A DNA stretch of 64,000 nucleotides from Ophiostoma sp. CBS 140.51. Taxonomy: Eukaryota > Ascomycota > Sordariomycetes > Ophiostomatales > Ophiostomataceae. The stretch spans positions 62,001-126,000 of the forward strand of contig JANSLP010000039.1 in NCBI GenBank assembly GCA_029298735.1, in the 5' to 3' direction. The first letter of the stretch is position 1, and the number at the start of each line of letters is the position of its first letter. The translations under genes were made by a program, and so were the position numbers. Positions 12,064-23,962 of this stretch are shown here, piece by piece. A model generated the notes under the pieces. The model was not told where the DNA came from. It was given only the letters and a program-made list of their open reading frames with translations, and did not search any database.

Positions 12064-13387
12064 CTGCTCTTTCCTCTTTCATGGTTCTAGCGTCGTACTT
12101 CCGTGGGTGCTTGCCGTATTTTTTTACTGGGATGATGATGCCTCCACACCTTCCTTCTTGCCTGCCCTGCTGGCCCTCTTTCCCCCTCAAAATGGCACTT
12201 ACCAGGTTGTTCTTTCCTATTTGGACATGTCTCTAATAAACCCCTGCTCATTGAGTGATCGCGTGCAGCAGGGAACGACTGACTGCAGTAGTTGTTTCTC
12301 TGCAACTCTGCAACTCGACCAAAAGGAACTCGACATGGGGTGAAAAGAACCACAAGAACATGGGGAGGACCATTCTTCCGGAGGTGTTCCCTCCTTGAAG
12401 TCGTGTGGTGTGGCTCACTATGATTTTTGAATGATAGACGGGCGGGCCAGACCCAAGGCTAAGAGAGTAAAATAGACCCCAAGGAGACATTTTTTTGGCG
12501 GCCGCCCGTGTTGCCTCGTGCCGGTCGCTACTTCCGTTGCGGAGCCTCCTTCTCTCCGCATTGCCTTTTGCCTTTTTTTCTTTTCTTTTTTCCTGCTTTG
12601 AAGCCTTTATCGTACTTGCCCATCGCTTAGAGCCTTTGTGTGGTGTAAAAGGTTACCAGGTGTTCGCTCCTTCGCTTTTTGGGGGCAGGCAATCTGCAGC
12701 GAAGTCTCTCCTTCCCTCTTCCCTGACACCCCCTTGCCTTGCGCCTTCCTTCACCTTTGCGGAGAACGCCGTTACCTTTTAGGTAAACAAAAAGAATGCA
12801 TCTAAAAGAGACGAGAGCGACACGAGGCCTAACCGACGGGAACAGAGTGGGCAAGAGCGAGTAAAAAATAAAAGGGAAAACAAAACCACGACAAATCCTC
12901 TTTCCCTTCTTTTTTCTTTTTATTTCCCTCCCATCGTCCCCGTCGTGCCCACGTTCGTGTCTTATTATCCTTTGCTCTTTCCTCACGTGGACGAACATCT
13001 TGCTCCATCCCATCCCCCCCCACTGTCGAGATAATCTGCCGTGTTTCCCTCACTTTGCCTTTTTCCCGTTTTCTTCTCTTTTTCCTCTTCTCTTCAGGTT
13101 TTTGTTTCTCCTCGCTGTTTTTATTATCCTGGAGTATCCCTCGCCAGTCTTTTCTTCTTCATTACCGTTATCCCCATTCTTATATCTTGTCATTGGACGT
13201 TGCCCTCTTATCCCCCTCACTCGTTTCTTTTTTCTCATCTGGGAATCTAAAAGGACGATCTCCTCTTCTTTGTGTGACTACTTTACGTCCTACATCGCCG
13301 TCTTTTTCTTGGGTTACTTTCTTATTCTTTCCTCATTCTGCCCTTTCCTCAAACAACCTCACACTTTATCATTGCAACCCAGAGAAA

Positions 13388-14707
13388 ATGGCCGACTCGA
13401 CTTCGGCTACCGGCGGCCAGCCGTTGGACGTCAAGGTGCTTGGCATGAACAGCGGCACTTCCATGGACGGCATTGACTGCGCTCTCTGCCACTTCCACCA
13501 GGAGACCCCGGAGTCGCCCATGCACTTCTCGCTGCTGAAGTACGGCGAGGTGCCCTTGGACGCTAGGCTCAAGAAGCGCGTGCTGAATATCATCAAGTAC
13601 GACAAGACTTCGGCCTCGGAACTGTCCGAGGTCAACGTCCTGCTCGGCGAGGTCTTTGCCGCCGCCGCCATCCAGTTCTGCGCCGACAACGGTGTCGATC
13701 TGAAGAAGGACGTCGATGCCATTGGCTCGCACGGCCAGACCATCTGGCTGGCCAGCATGCCCGACGAGGGCATCCCGCGCTCGGCTTTGACGATGGCCGA
13801 GGGGACCTTCATGGCCTCCCGCACAGGCGTGACGACTGTCACCGACTTCCGTGTCTCTGATCAGGCTGCCGGCCGCCAGGGTGCACCCCTGATCGCCTTC
13901 TTTGATGCTCTGCTGCTGCACCACCCCAACAAGCTGCGGGCGTGCCAAAACATTGGCGGCATTGCCAACGTCTGCTTCATCCCGCCCTCGGGCCCCCAGG
14001 ACGCTTACGATTTCGATACGGGCCCGGGCAACGCCCTCATTGATGGCGTCGTCCGCCACTACACCAACGGTGCCCAGGAGTACGACAAAGACGGCGAGAT
14101 GGGCAAGCGCGGCAAAGTTAACCAGGGCATGGTCGACCGCTTCCAGCAGCGCATCCCCTACTTCAGCTGGAACCCGCCCAAGACGACGGGCCGCGAGGTC
14201 TTCCGCGACACGCTGGCCGACGACCTGGTGGCCGAGGGCGCGTCCCTTGGCATGTCCCCCGACGACGTTGTGGCTACAGTGACGCGCATCACAGCACAGG
14301 CGATTGTCGACCACTGGCGGCGGTACGCACCGACAGACCGGCCGGTGGACGAGGTGTTTATGTGCGGTGGCGGCGCCTACAACCCCAACATTACCGACTA
14401 TATGAAGGAGCAGTTCCCAGACGTCAAGATGTACATGCTGGACGATGCGGGTATCCCCGCGGGTGCCAAGGAGGCGGTGACGTTTGCATGGCAGGGTATG
14501 GAGGCGCTGGTGGGCCGGAGTATTCCCGTGCCTGACCGGGTGGAGACGCGGCGGCCGTACGTGCTGGGCAAAGTAAACCCGGGCGAGAACTACCGCGCAG
14601 CGATGCGCAAGGGTATTCTGTTTGGTGCAGGGCGGGACCAGCTGGGCCCGGTGACGTCGATGATCAACTATGTGGACGGCAAGGTGTTTGACAACAAGTG
14701 GGAATGA
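13388..14707 (+). CDS. LGK: Levoglucosan kinase / anhydro-N-acetylmuramate kinase family
   Basis: An intronless gene for 439 residues of the AnmK/LGK family. These enzymes open the 1,6-anhydro ring of a sugar and phosphorylate it with ATP: AnmK acts on anhMurNAc in bacteria, and yeast LGK converts levoglucosan to glucose 6-phosphate. The start is the ATG at 13388 (context GAAAATGG); the open frame continues upstream but only through T-rich leader. Visible motifs are NSGTSMDGID (21-30, nucleotide loop), GSHGQT, DFRVSDQAAGRQGAPL and FDTGPGN (209-215), where D210 aligns with the catalytic Asp known in AnmK and LGK, and CGGGAYN near the C-terminus. As I recall it, length and text are closer to the Lipomyces LGK than to bacterial AnmK, so levoglucosan is my preferred substrate; that is inference. 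Neighbours are a divergent sugar transporter and a convergent Zn2Cys6 regulator. Confidence 0.9.
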   Translation: MADSTSATGGQPLDVKVLGMNSGTSMDGIDCALCHFHQETPESPMHFSLLKYGEVPLDARLKKRVLNIIKYDKTSASELSEVNVLLGEVFAAAAIQFCADNGVDLKKDVDAIGSHGQTIWLASMPDEGIPRSALTMAEGTFMASRTGVTTVTDFRVSDQAAGRQGAPLIAFFDALLLHHPNKLRACQNIGGIANVCFIPPSGPQDAYDFDTGPGNALIDGVVRHYTNGAQEYDKDGEMGKRGKVNQGMVDRFQQRIPYFSWNPPKTTGREVFRDTLADDLVAEGASLGMSPDDVVATVTRITAQAIVDHWRRYAPTDRPVDEVFMCGGGAYNPNITDYMKEQFPDVKMYMLDDAGIPAGAKEAVTFAWQGMEALVGRSIPVPDRVETRRPYVLGKVNPGENYRAAMRKGILFGAGRDQLGPVTSMINYVDGKVFDNKWE

Positions 14708-15502
14708 GAGTGAGAGGAGACCGAAGTAAGAAGAGCGAACAACAAGCCGCAGTGAGGGGGAGACTGTGCGAGGCAGAAAGAGAAAATGAATAGCGGGCTA
14801 TATGATATCAGCAACGCAACGACTAGAATAGCATTGAATTTTGAATTTATAGACTTTTTTTATATGTCAACACTGAACAAGCAGGCTAAGATCGACCTTG
14901 GTTTAGCAGCATATATGTATGTACTCCTCACATAGAATCCCTTTTAATGTACGGCGAACAGGAGAACCAATGAAGACAAGACTACGCATGTCGTTGAAAG
15001 TCTTGGCTAGTTTTTGGTGCCCGTTTTTTCTATTCCTTCGACTTCCCATGCTATGCCGCTTTCAATATGGTCACGTAAGGAAGTTTACTTCTGGAGTAGT
15101 GCAGAGACAGAGCAATCCTTTTCGTGTACAATTGAAAGCAGTGCTTTATGCACTCTAGTATTGCTCGTCATGATAGGCTGGTGCCTTTGTCTAGACATTG
15201 AAATTAAACAGTAAAATATAAACAATATTCAAACAAACCCGTGTTTCCCTTCTGTGTTTATACAAACTCTTCGTAACCAGAAATCAAACATATAAAACGA
15301 ATGGTATTTCCTTTCCCAAAATAAAAAAGAGCAGCACTCCGTTTCCTAGCCGCATATTCAAAAAGCAAGATAGGTAGCCAAAAAAAATATAACCGTAATT
15401 TCAACCAAAACCTAAAAGACCAAAATATAAATAAAAACGCCTTCCCCGTAACCCATCCACCAGTATAAGTGTTATTATTTATAGAATAGAACCAACGAGC
15501 GC
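14708..15502. other. Convergent 3' intergenic region, AT-rich
   Basis: This lies between the 3' ends of the kinase gene and the Zn2Cys6 gene. It is strongly AT-rich from about 14810 and has several A/T runs that could serve as polyadenylation signals for both transcripts. No open frame looks coding. Confidence 0.6.
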
Positions 15503-15801
15503 CTAGAACGACAGATAGTTGTTAGATACGGCAAAAGGCCAAGTCCAGTCCTGCAAGAACTCGTCAGGCAACTGCAGCTGCATTTGCATGTTGACATCGG
15601 GGGCAACGCCGGCAGCACCGGGTGCTGTAACCCAAGGACCAGTTCCCGCCGGGCCAGTTGTTGTGCCGCCCGGTGTGGAGCCCGCCTGCTGTTGCTGTTG
15701 CGGGTCGTACATGGACGCCGCAGCTGCGGCCGCTGCGGCAGCGCTCGCCGCATCAACAGGCGAGAGTGGCGGTGGCCGGCCAAACTGCTGCATCTGCTGG
15801 T

Positions 15802-15832
<31 letters not shown>

Positions 15833-18046
15833 CTGCTGCTGCTGCTGCTGCCGCTGGTAATCTTGGGGACCTAAGTCCGTTGTGGGTGGTGGCGGTGGAA
15901 TGGACACGCCACCAGGACCATAGTTGTTGTTCATCTGCAGCTGAGACTGCGGCGGAAGCTGTGACGGCGGCGTAATTTGTTGTTGCTGTTGCAGCGTCTG
16001 CTGTTGTTGTGCTTGCTGTTGCTGTTGCTGCAGGTTTGTTGTCGAGCTGTCATTGGACGTCGGTGCTGTCAAAGCATTGCTGCCACTGGCATTGACGCCG
16101 TCCGTGACACCGTTGCCGTTGCCGTTCTGGTTGCGCATGTCTGTGTAGTAGCCCTCAAGGCGCGTGACCAGCGACCGCAGCCGCTGGCCGGCACCAGCGC
16201 CACGGTGTAGGAAAGCCTCCAAGCTCTCAAGTAACACGGCCATAGACAACAGCAGGTCGCGAACCAGGTGGTATGCGCTTTCAGAGAGTGGGCCCTCCAT
16301 CACGGAGCCCAAGATGACACCAATGCCACCGATGTGGTAGATGAGAGGCGTGCTGATGGCGCGCATGTAGGCCTTGGGGACCTGGTGGAAGGTTTGTAGG
16401 ACATTGTGCACGACGGAGCACTTGCGCTCCAAGTCGACGTCAACCTCGAGAGACAAGTGGACCATTTCCAACAAGGCCATTGTGGCCTGAATGTTGGCAG
16501 CCTGGAATCCGAAAATGTCGCGGGCCAGGTCACCAGTGGCGGGTTGTAGCTGCTTGAAGGCAGTGGGTAATGCAGCATACAACTCAGAAACGCGGTCCTG
16601 ACTAGAGACGCGGAAAGATCCAGGCGTGGTGGTTTCGCCAAGCAGGTTAAACTTGGAGGAGCGAGACCTCAGCTTGTTAAGGTTGTGCTCGAGGATGCGG
16701 TAAAGGTCGGTGGTATAGTTCCAACCGACCATCCAGGCGCCTGGATCAGGCAGAGGGCCCGTAGCTGTGACAACATCCTGTTGCATGGAGGATGAAGAAG
16801 GGGACTCGTTGGGTCCGTTGGCTGACAGAGTTGTGCTGTTGTTATTCGTAGCATTCGACAAAGAGGCCGGATTCGGTACAATCGGCTGTCCGTTACGGTC
16901 TTCGGTCAATCCTGTTGGATACTCGACCTTCGCGTGGCTCTCCTGAAAGTGGATGCAGCCGTCCCAGATGATGGATGTGAAGACATCCAGGGTGTAGATG
17001 GACCAGTAGAGGCGACGGCGCTCTTCGATCTCAGTGGATGTCAGACCAGGTGACCAGTTGGCCTCGTCGTGCCACTGGTTGATGGCCAGTAGCGTAAAAT
17101 AATGGCCAATGTACTTTTGCATGACGGCAATCTTCGCATCCTGGATGCTGGCGATACTCAGCAGGGCCAGGGCGCGTAGGTAGTCAAAGTCACGGCACTG
17201 CAAGATGTCCTTGGGTAGGGCCTCTTCGGCGGCAGCATAAAACATCTCGGGCGGTATATCGATGGACGTGCCACTGACTGCACTGCCGGGACTCGCAGAC
17301 ACGCCGCCGCTACCTGTCCCGCTGCCGCCGCCGCTCGATGAAGAGAGTGCACCGTCACGGGCACGTGCCGAAGCCAGCGCACAAGCAGCCATGACGGAAC
17401 AAAAGAAGGCGCGGTTGCTAACGTGCTCGAGCTGGTCGAGGCGGCGCTGCAGGCGCACCGGGTCGAAGAAGGGGAAGATGGGGAAAACAGTCTCGTGGTA
17501 GACGGCCACGAGGCGTTTGAGGGTAGGCGTAGAGGTGTGGGCAAAAGCTTGCCAGGTAGAGCTGAGACGCTCATTGCCAATGGGTCCTGCATCGTCCGTG
17601 CCGTAGCTCGTGCTGGCGGTGCGCTCGCTCATGGTGACGCGCGGTGCCGAGGGTGAAAGCATGGCAGACTGTGAGGGCCGTTGCGGCTGTGATAATGACT
17701 GGGATGGCGGCTGTTGATGATGAGATGATGGTGGATGGTGTGGCACAGGCTTGCCGTCTGTGAGACTGCTGCTGGCGCTGGAGATGCCGGCAGATGTGGG
17801 TGCGGCCGCAGCTGATGATGGCGGTACGGACGAAGACGCGGCCGACGAGGGCCGGGACGGCTGGGGTGAGCCCCGTCCGCGGCGAGATGGGCGCGCATAG
17901 GTGCAAGAGATGTCAAACTCGGCGCAATTGCGACAGCGGCCGCGAGCATCGCCCGGGTTGTCCTGGCACTTGATGCGGCGCTTGTGGCAGAAGTCGCAGG
18001 CCTTGGAGATGCGCAGCAAGCGCTGGGGACGTGTGCCGGAGGACAT
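15503..18046 (-). CDS. Zn2Cys6 fungal-specific transcription factor, polyQ
   Basis: An intronless 847-residue nuclear regulator. The Gal4-type binuclear zinc cluster is complete at Cys17, 20, 27, 38, 41 and 48 (spacing C-x2-C-x6-C-x10-C-x2-C-x6-C). It is followed by a Ser/Pro/Gln-rich linker and a fungal-specific (middle homology) domain of roughly residues 170-600, with FPFFDPVRLQRRLDQL and the typical RRRLYWSIYTLDVF. The C-terminal quarter is low-complexity: Q-rich stretches, an uninterrupted run of 16 Gln (733-748), poly-Ala and Pro/Gly segments, as in activation domains. I do not recognise the ortholog. It is tail-to-tail with the anhydrosugar kinase-family gene (795 bp apart) and close to the sugar transporter, so it is a candidate pathway regulator; that is inference from position. 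Its upstream region is about 5.9 kb. Confidence 0.92.
15803..15850 (-). repeat. Polyglutamine codon repeat
   Basis: Sixteen consecutive Gln codons inside the Zn2Cys6 gene: in coding direction six CAG, then ten CAA. The long pure CAA block is a likely length-variable microsatellite. Confidence 0.95.
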
Positions 18047-21000
18047 GTTGTCGTCACCGGGTAGTACCTCGGTCCTTTGGTTGTTGGAGCTATATTTTCT
18101 CTCTTTCTCTCCTCTACTTCTCCCTCAGTGAACACACGACAGGAAGCTCCCGGCGGTGGCCACCGAGCGCGACATGAGGCGGCGGGGGAAACGAAGATGC
18201 GAGGTCAATTGGCGATTGGCGTGACCTTCCCCGGATTGCGATTTGTGGCCGTGATTATGGTTGTGGTTGCTGCCGTTGCTGTGCCGTGCGAGGGCTTAAG
18301 GTGTGACGTCGGAGGTCGTGCGAGGACGAGCGAGGTATGGGCGCACAAACGCAAAAAGCGGCAGACTGCAATCAAAGGTTTGTTTGGTGGACGAGGATTA
18401 TGTGGGATGCGACTTTGGTGCTTTTTTTTGCGGTTCGGCAGTGGTTCGCCCCTGGAACGACCCTGAAGATTGCGTCTTACCCAGGCTGGAGAACTGGACT
18501 AAGCGCCGGAAATGGGGAAATGGTGGCTCCTAAGATGTTGCTGATGCGCCCAACGATGGGATTCGAAAATGAAGAAAATGCGACGGCCGGAACAATGTGG
18601 TGCAAAAAGGAGAAAGTGAGGATGCAAAAAAAGAAGATGGAGATCTACCAAGATGGAAAGCAGTATGGTTAGATAGAAGAAAGGAAGTAACGAGACAAAA
18701 GAGTAAAAAGTTAAGTCAACGGCAGGACCGGTCGGCGGCGGCGAACAAGGAAAGCACGACGGCGGCGGAGCAAAGGGGGGAAGGGACTACTGAGGATGGG
18801 GATGCTTTGTGGCGCTCTTGCGCTTTAGTCAAAGATGGAATCTTGGCCAAACAAGAAAGAAGAAGCGCCACCAGTGAGAGCAACGCGCAAAGAGCAACCC
18901 ATCAGCACCTTCGGTGTTCAGCTCAGTTCAGCAAGGTCGGGACAAGTGCGACTGGTGCGAGCGACACCTTGCGCGGCAGCTGCGATCAACTCTTTCTCCT
19001 GCCTCGTCCGTCACAGTGGCAACACGTGATTTTAGCGCATCGCCAGCGTCGCTTTTTGGTCGTTTTTTGGTCGCTTTTTTGCATCGTGTTCTCGTTTCTC
19101 GTTCTTCGTCCCTCATAACACGTACGAATCCTCACATTGTGGACTCGGTGGACTCCTGTTGTGCTGTTGCTTGTCCTCGTTGTGGGTGGCCGGGGAGGTG
19201 GGACCTCCGGGCCCCAGGGTAAAAAAGGTTTGCTAGCTCTGATCCCCTCTGATCCCCCCCCAAAAAAAGACTTGCGCTCCAGTGACTTCAGTGACTTCAG
19301 TGACTCCAGTGGGAGCTCCAGCTTTGTCCGCGTATTGGCTGCAAGCTCCGTTGAAGACCCACGTGACTATCCCGACCTAGGATCGCTAGCTTTTGGGTCC
19401 ACTCCATAAGTTCCTCTACTGCTTGTAAGTACCTTGGACGGAGTAGCTCTAGCCCACAGAGATCTCTGAATGCGATTTGCGACGGTGCGACACTTCGTTC
19501 TTGCTGGTTACATCGATTTCTGTTGGTTTGGCCTGCTTTCTTTCCTTTTTTCTCGCATTTTGTCTCTTGCCTATTTTTGCATTCTCGTTCCCTTCTTGCC
19601 CATCTTGTCTCTACCTGACAAAGGGCAGGGGCGGGAGCTTAGGAGGGGCATTTAATCCACTCCACCGCGGACTACTGCGGCTACTGCAGGGCCTACGTAA
19701 GAAGTCAAAAGAGGAGAAACGAGGAAAATAGAGGAAAATAGGAACAATGCGCGCGCTGGTGCTGCAATATCAGGAAGCTTTAAAGCTACGTTGAGCACGT
19801 TAAACTGCATTGCGATAGACGAGAAGGACAAGAAGGGCCAAGATAGACGAGGATAGACGAGGTTTGACGAGAAACGAGCAAAGCCACATAGGTTAGCATC
19901 TTGGCAGTGTCGACGGACGACGACAACGTGATAGGATGAATGGAAGGCAAGAGCAGACGAGCACGATTTGTTGGGGGAGGTGGTGGCCAAGGTGGTGAGG
20001 AAAGAGGATAAACGAGAGAATTGGGAAAGGGTTATGCCTTCCAGGGCGAATGCTGATGGGCAGGAAGTGGAAAGAATGGCACCTTCCGTGAGAGAAGAGT
20101 GAGAGAGAAACAAATGGAAAGAACGACCATGAGAAGGAAGGAGGGCATGAGAAAGGAAAGATCTGATGAGATCGCACATTCGCTCCTGCCAGATACGGAT
20201 GGCTGCTGCGGTCAATGAACCGGTCATCAGGGCCAGAAGGAGCAAAGCGGCGCCGTTGGGTCTTTTGGGTCGGTGGCTGACTCTGACAAGCACGAGGCAG
20301 GTCAGGGCAAGCGTCAGCAAACGCAACGCCAGATCGGGTGGCCGATTGAGGTTGACGGGCAGGCCGTTTGGGAAGGAGCGCAGGAGGAAGACGACAGGAC
20401 GCCCCGTCAATCGACCGAAATTGACCGCCAACAACCAGGAACGGCCGGACAGGGCAAGAGCGATTGTCCATCAGGTTGGAGGGTTGTCCATCAATACTAA
20501 AGACAAAAACTGACCATTTTGCCGAGACTTTTAAAGTGACAAAGGCAAAGACCGACTTATGCACTATTGAATTGCATGTCTAAGTCACATAAGTTCTCCA
20601 TATTTAACTCGATCTCGACGTCGTTCTTAACTCTCAACTACTCCTTAACTCTATCAAGTGGCCATTGACGAGTCTGCCAGTACGACGTAATTACTCGGTT
20701 TTCTCGCACTTACTTGTTTGCATGTTTGTGTGTCTGTTTTTTATCTTGTTCTCTGTTTGTCGGCATCCTGAAATAAGATGTTTAATGAAGGACTGCCGTC
20801 ACGTTTCTTGGACTAAAGATGCTTCTATTTTTGTGAAGAAAAGGGGCAGAGAAACAAAACACAATAGGAGAAAAATTAGAGAAACACGACGGCATTCGTA
20901 GGCCCTGTTCACGATGCCGTGTGTGATATAGCCTGTCCCGGCGAAACAGAAACACTCACAAGTCAAAGGCCCAATGCAGGCCGCGTCGTCCTTCACGTCC

Positions 21001-23962
21001 AAGGAGTTAGTTTTTTTTTTTGGTGCAAAAACTCTGCCGTTGCATCGTGAACGTCTGGTTGATGTGCAATGCCTGGTTGACCACAACCAACATCTACCAG
21101 CACGTCACATCCAATCTACGGGAGGGGCGCCGAGGGCCCTGGCCAGTATGCATGAAGTGCGTGTGCACTGTTGGAAGCACTTTACGAAGTACGACGACGA
21201 GGCTTGTTCAGCCTCTGGTCTAGATATGTCAAAATCGACCAGGAACAATGCATCCTGGAGACTCCCTTGAAAGCCCTTGCAAGACGATGCCCATGTAAAG
21301 CTTGTCGCATGTTTTTGCATGGAAACGCTGTTCTGGTGGAGACGATGTTGCAAGCGAGACAGGTCCCATGTTGTCCAGGTTATCAAGGTCCACCGCCTTG
21401 TCAGAGTAAAAATGAGCATGGCCGCCGAGGATGCCGCAGGTCTGGTCACGCTTTGCGAGAGCGAGATCTCACTGTCAAAATCGCCGGCGACGATGTTTAA
21501 AGTCAACAATGAAGCAATTCATGTTGTCTTTGAATTATTTTGTTGTCAACTCGACTTTTGTCTCGATAATTCACAATTGCGTTGTCTTTCCCTTTGTTTT
21601 GTCGTCTGTTCTCTTTCACCATTATATTTTGCCTCCCCTTCACCTTTTCTTGTCAACTCGGCCCCTGCGTTTCATGCGGCTCATGCTGCGGCGGCTGGCG
21701 TTGCATTGAGCCTTGATGCCTGCGACGGGTGTTGCTGCAGAACAGGTCAAGGCTTGGGAGCTTGTCTGCTTGTTAATGGGCCCAGCCCTTGCTCTTTTTG
21801 GCTCTTTTTGGGGCAACCAGGGCCGCACTTGCCTCTTTTAGCTTTGCCTCCGCTGACACAGTCTCGACAGCTTACCCCTAAACTCCCAAAATCCCCATTT
21901 GCTGGCCCCCAAAACATCAACGACACTCGACCACACAACAAACCCCTTCTTTTTGTTCTTTTTCGCCCATCCACCCAAACGTCCTGAAACGCCGCGCCGT
22001 CGGAGATCCACCACAACACCACACGACACCAGACAACTACCATACGAACACCATACAAGTCTATACAAATCCACACAATATGGGCCACCGATGTGGTCTT
22101 TTTTAGAGTTTTGGGTCGACAACTCTGGCCCTCAATCCACTCCAAAGTGCATCAGATTAACTTTTGGCCTCTGTCTTTGAGGCCCTTGCCCCTCTGCCTC
22201 TCTATCTGTCCCTGCAAAACACGATTTTGTCAAGTCGCAGATAGGTGACGACGCAGGCGTTACGCTTTTTACGCTCTCCTAACACGGAGTCGATGCACCG
22301 CCAAAAGGAAGAATAGGAGCAAAATCAACACCAAAGTACCGAAAACAACCCATGTCTCTGGTTTCGAGGCCATCAAGGCCCAGCAATATGGTCCCCCCCT
22401 TTTGACCTCTTGACCCAATTGCCCCATTCTTCCTGACAACACCTCTCTTGGCTTGCTCCGTGCTTGTCAGATAAAACTCTGTGCAGCGTCTTGGTGCTTG
22501 TTTCCTCCATGTCTCTACCTGGTGGAGACTGCTTGGACAGAGATGGATACGCACACCCAATGGCAGAGACAGAAATAGATGCAGACACAGCATCTCCGCA
22601 GGCGAGAAGAGACACACAGGCACTCACACACACTCACATACACACAGAGAGAGAGATTCTTTTCCGTTGGAGTGGGGCCATCACGATACCACGACACACC
22701 GCAGGCCTCACCATGGGCCTGCGTAGTCATGGCTGTTTCCAAACTGTGCCTGTCCCTGTCTCTCCTACTGATATTTCGCCACGATGGATGACAAAGGGGG
22801 CCAGGAACCCAGAAGGATGTCGTACGGAGGCACTGTCGTACGGTCATGCTGTATCGTCGTACTCGCAGTCCTGTTCGAGAGGCCCCTCCAGATATGGAGA
22901 CTTGGATCGTGGGACATGGGACATGGGGACATCCATATGGTAGTATGTCGTGGGCATTGTGGGACTGTCCCAAGACCCAAGCATCGAGACTCTCTCCCCT
23001 TTTTTATTTTTACTTTTTTCTGTTGCATTGTTTTTTTCACCTTCTCTTTTCTCCTTCCCTCCCCCTTCTTTTCTGTTTCTCTTCTCTTCGCCTTCTATTC
23101 TTATCCCATCCTCTCACGGTTCCCTTCCATAATATTCCCCTTCATTTCGTTTCTACTACCTTGCTGTCTGTGACATCGCCATATCCCACATCCCACACTG
23201 GTTGTGTTAAGGGCTTCTTATTATTTTGTATTGCGTTTGTATGAGCCGTGCTTAACAGTCCATTCTCTTTCGTCACTCTCTCCGTCACCCTGTCTCTCAT
23301 CGTTCTATTCTGTTGATTCTCGTCCCTGGCACCTGTTTCATCTTCCTCGAGCGTCCCGCGTCGTGGCTCTTCTCTTTTTACCCTATTCGTGGTTCTCTCT
23401 TTCTAGCCCTCTCTTTCGTTTCTGTGTGCCGTGTCTTTTCTCTTTTATCTTTTGTGGTTGCCCTACCCTCCATCTTCTTCTCTTCTTTTTCCTCCTCTCC
23501 CTTTTCTCTCTTTTCTCCTACCCTTTTTGTGCATCGCGGGTTCGTGTCCCTTTTGCTTCTTCTTCCTTTCTCGACACCTCCTTTCCTTTCGATATCAACA
23601 AACCCCAAAGGAGGTTCACCCTTTTGTGGCATTGCAGGTCTTCTTCTTCTTCTTCTCTCTTTCGTCTTCTTCTCTCTTTCGTATTCTTCTCTTCGACATT
23701 GCCATCTACGGCTTCCTCTCCTTCACCAATATATCGATCACCGAAACGACGGCTGGCCGTCTACTATCAACAAACACTCATTTTATACTAGTCGACACAT
23801 CGACATAAATCAAACATATACTATCAAACGATAGTAATCAACCAACTCGAACGAGGAGGAACAGGGACACCACGTCTACTAGGACGCAGAGTGTGAAGGG
23901 ACGACTCGACGATAATTTATACCAAGAATTTTAAGGAACGATCATCTCAAACAACCGCAGCC
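18047..23962. other. Large divergent intergenic region
   Basis: No gene is supported in these 5.9 kb between the Zn2Cys6 gene (-) and the tetraspanin gene (+). The left part (about 18500-18780) is purine-rich and the right part (about 23030-23760) strongly pyrimidine-rich, fitting upstream regions of both flanking genes. There are short direct repeats of GTGACTTCA near 19280-19310 and a CA/GA-rich microsatellite near 22610-22655. Overlapping open frames at 21105-21509 (-) and 21277-21987 (+) have balanced composition, but I recognise neither and neither has a convincing gene structure. Confidence 0.45.
23030..23760 (+). promoter_or_regulatory. Pyrimidine-rich leader/promoter tract of the tetraspanin gene
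   Basis: About 0.7 kb of C/T-dominated sequence ending about 200 nt before the tetraspanin ATG. Such tracts precede transcription starts of many fungal genes. The exact start site cannot be read from sequence. Confidence 0.4.

Larger units (their letters stand above)
9188..13387. other. Divergent intergenic region, transporter/kinase
   Basis: No gene is supported in these 4.2 kb between two divergent genes. The transporter side (about 9200-10050) is purine-rich on the + strand and the kinase side (about 12500-13387) is pyrimidine-rich, so each gene has a pyrimidine-rich sense leader. It also holds a TATA-like palindrome at 9319-9338, an A run at about 10321-10335 and a 15-bp tandem repeat at 11989-12063. 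A shared regulatory region for the two genes is plausible but not shown. Confidence 0.5.

Noticed and set aside
13055..13387. N-terminal extension of the kinase frame upstream of the ATG at 13388.
   Set aside because: The extension translates T/C-rich leader; family similarity starts only after 13388.
13349..14314. A 321-codon frame antisense to the kinase gene, and similar long antisense frames inside the flippase and VMA2.
   Set aside because: They mirror GC-rich third positions of the real genes and have no recognisable domain.
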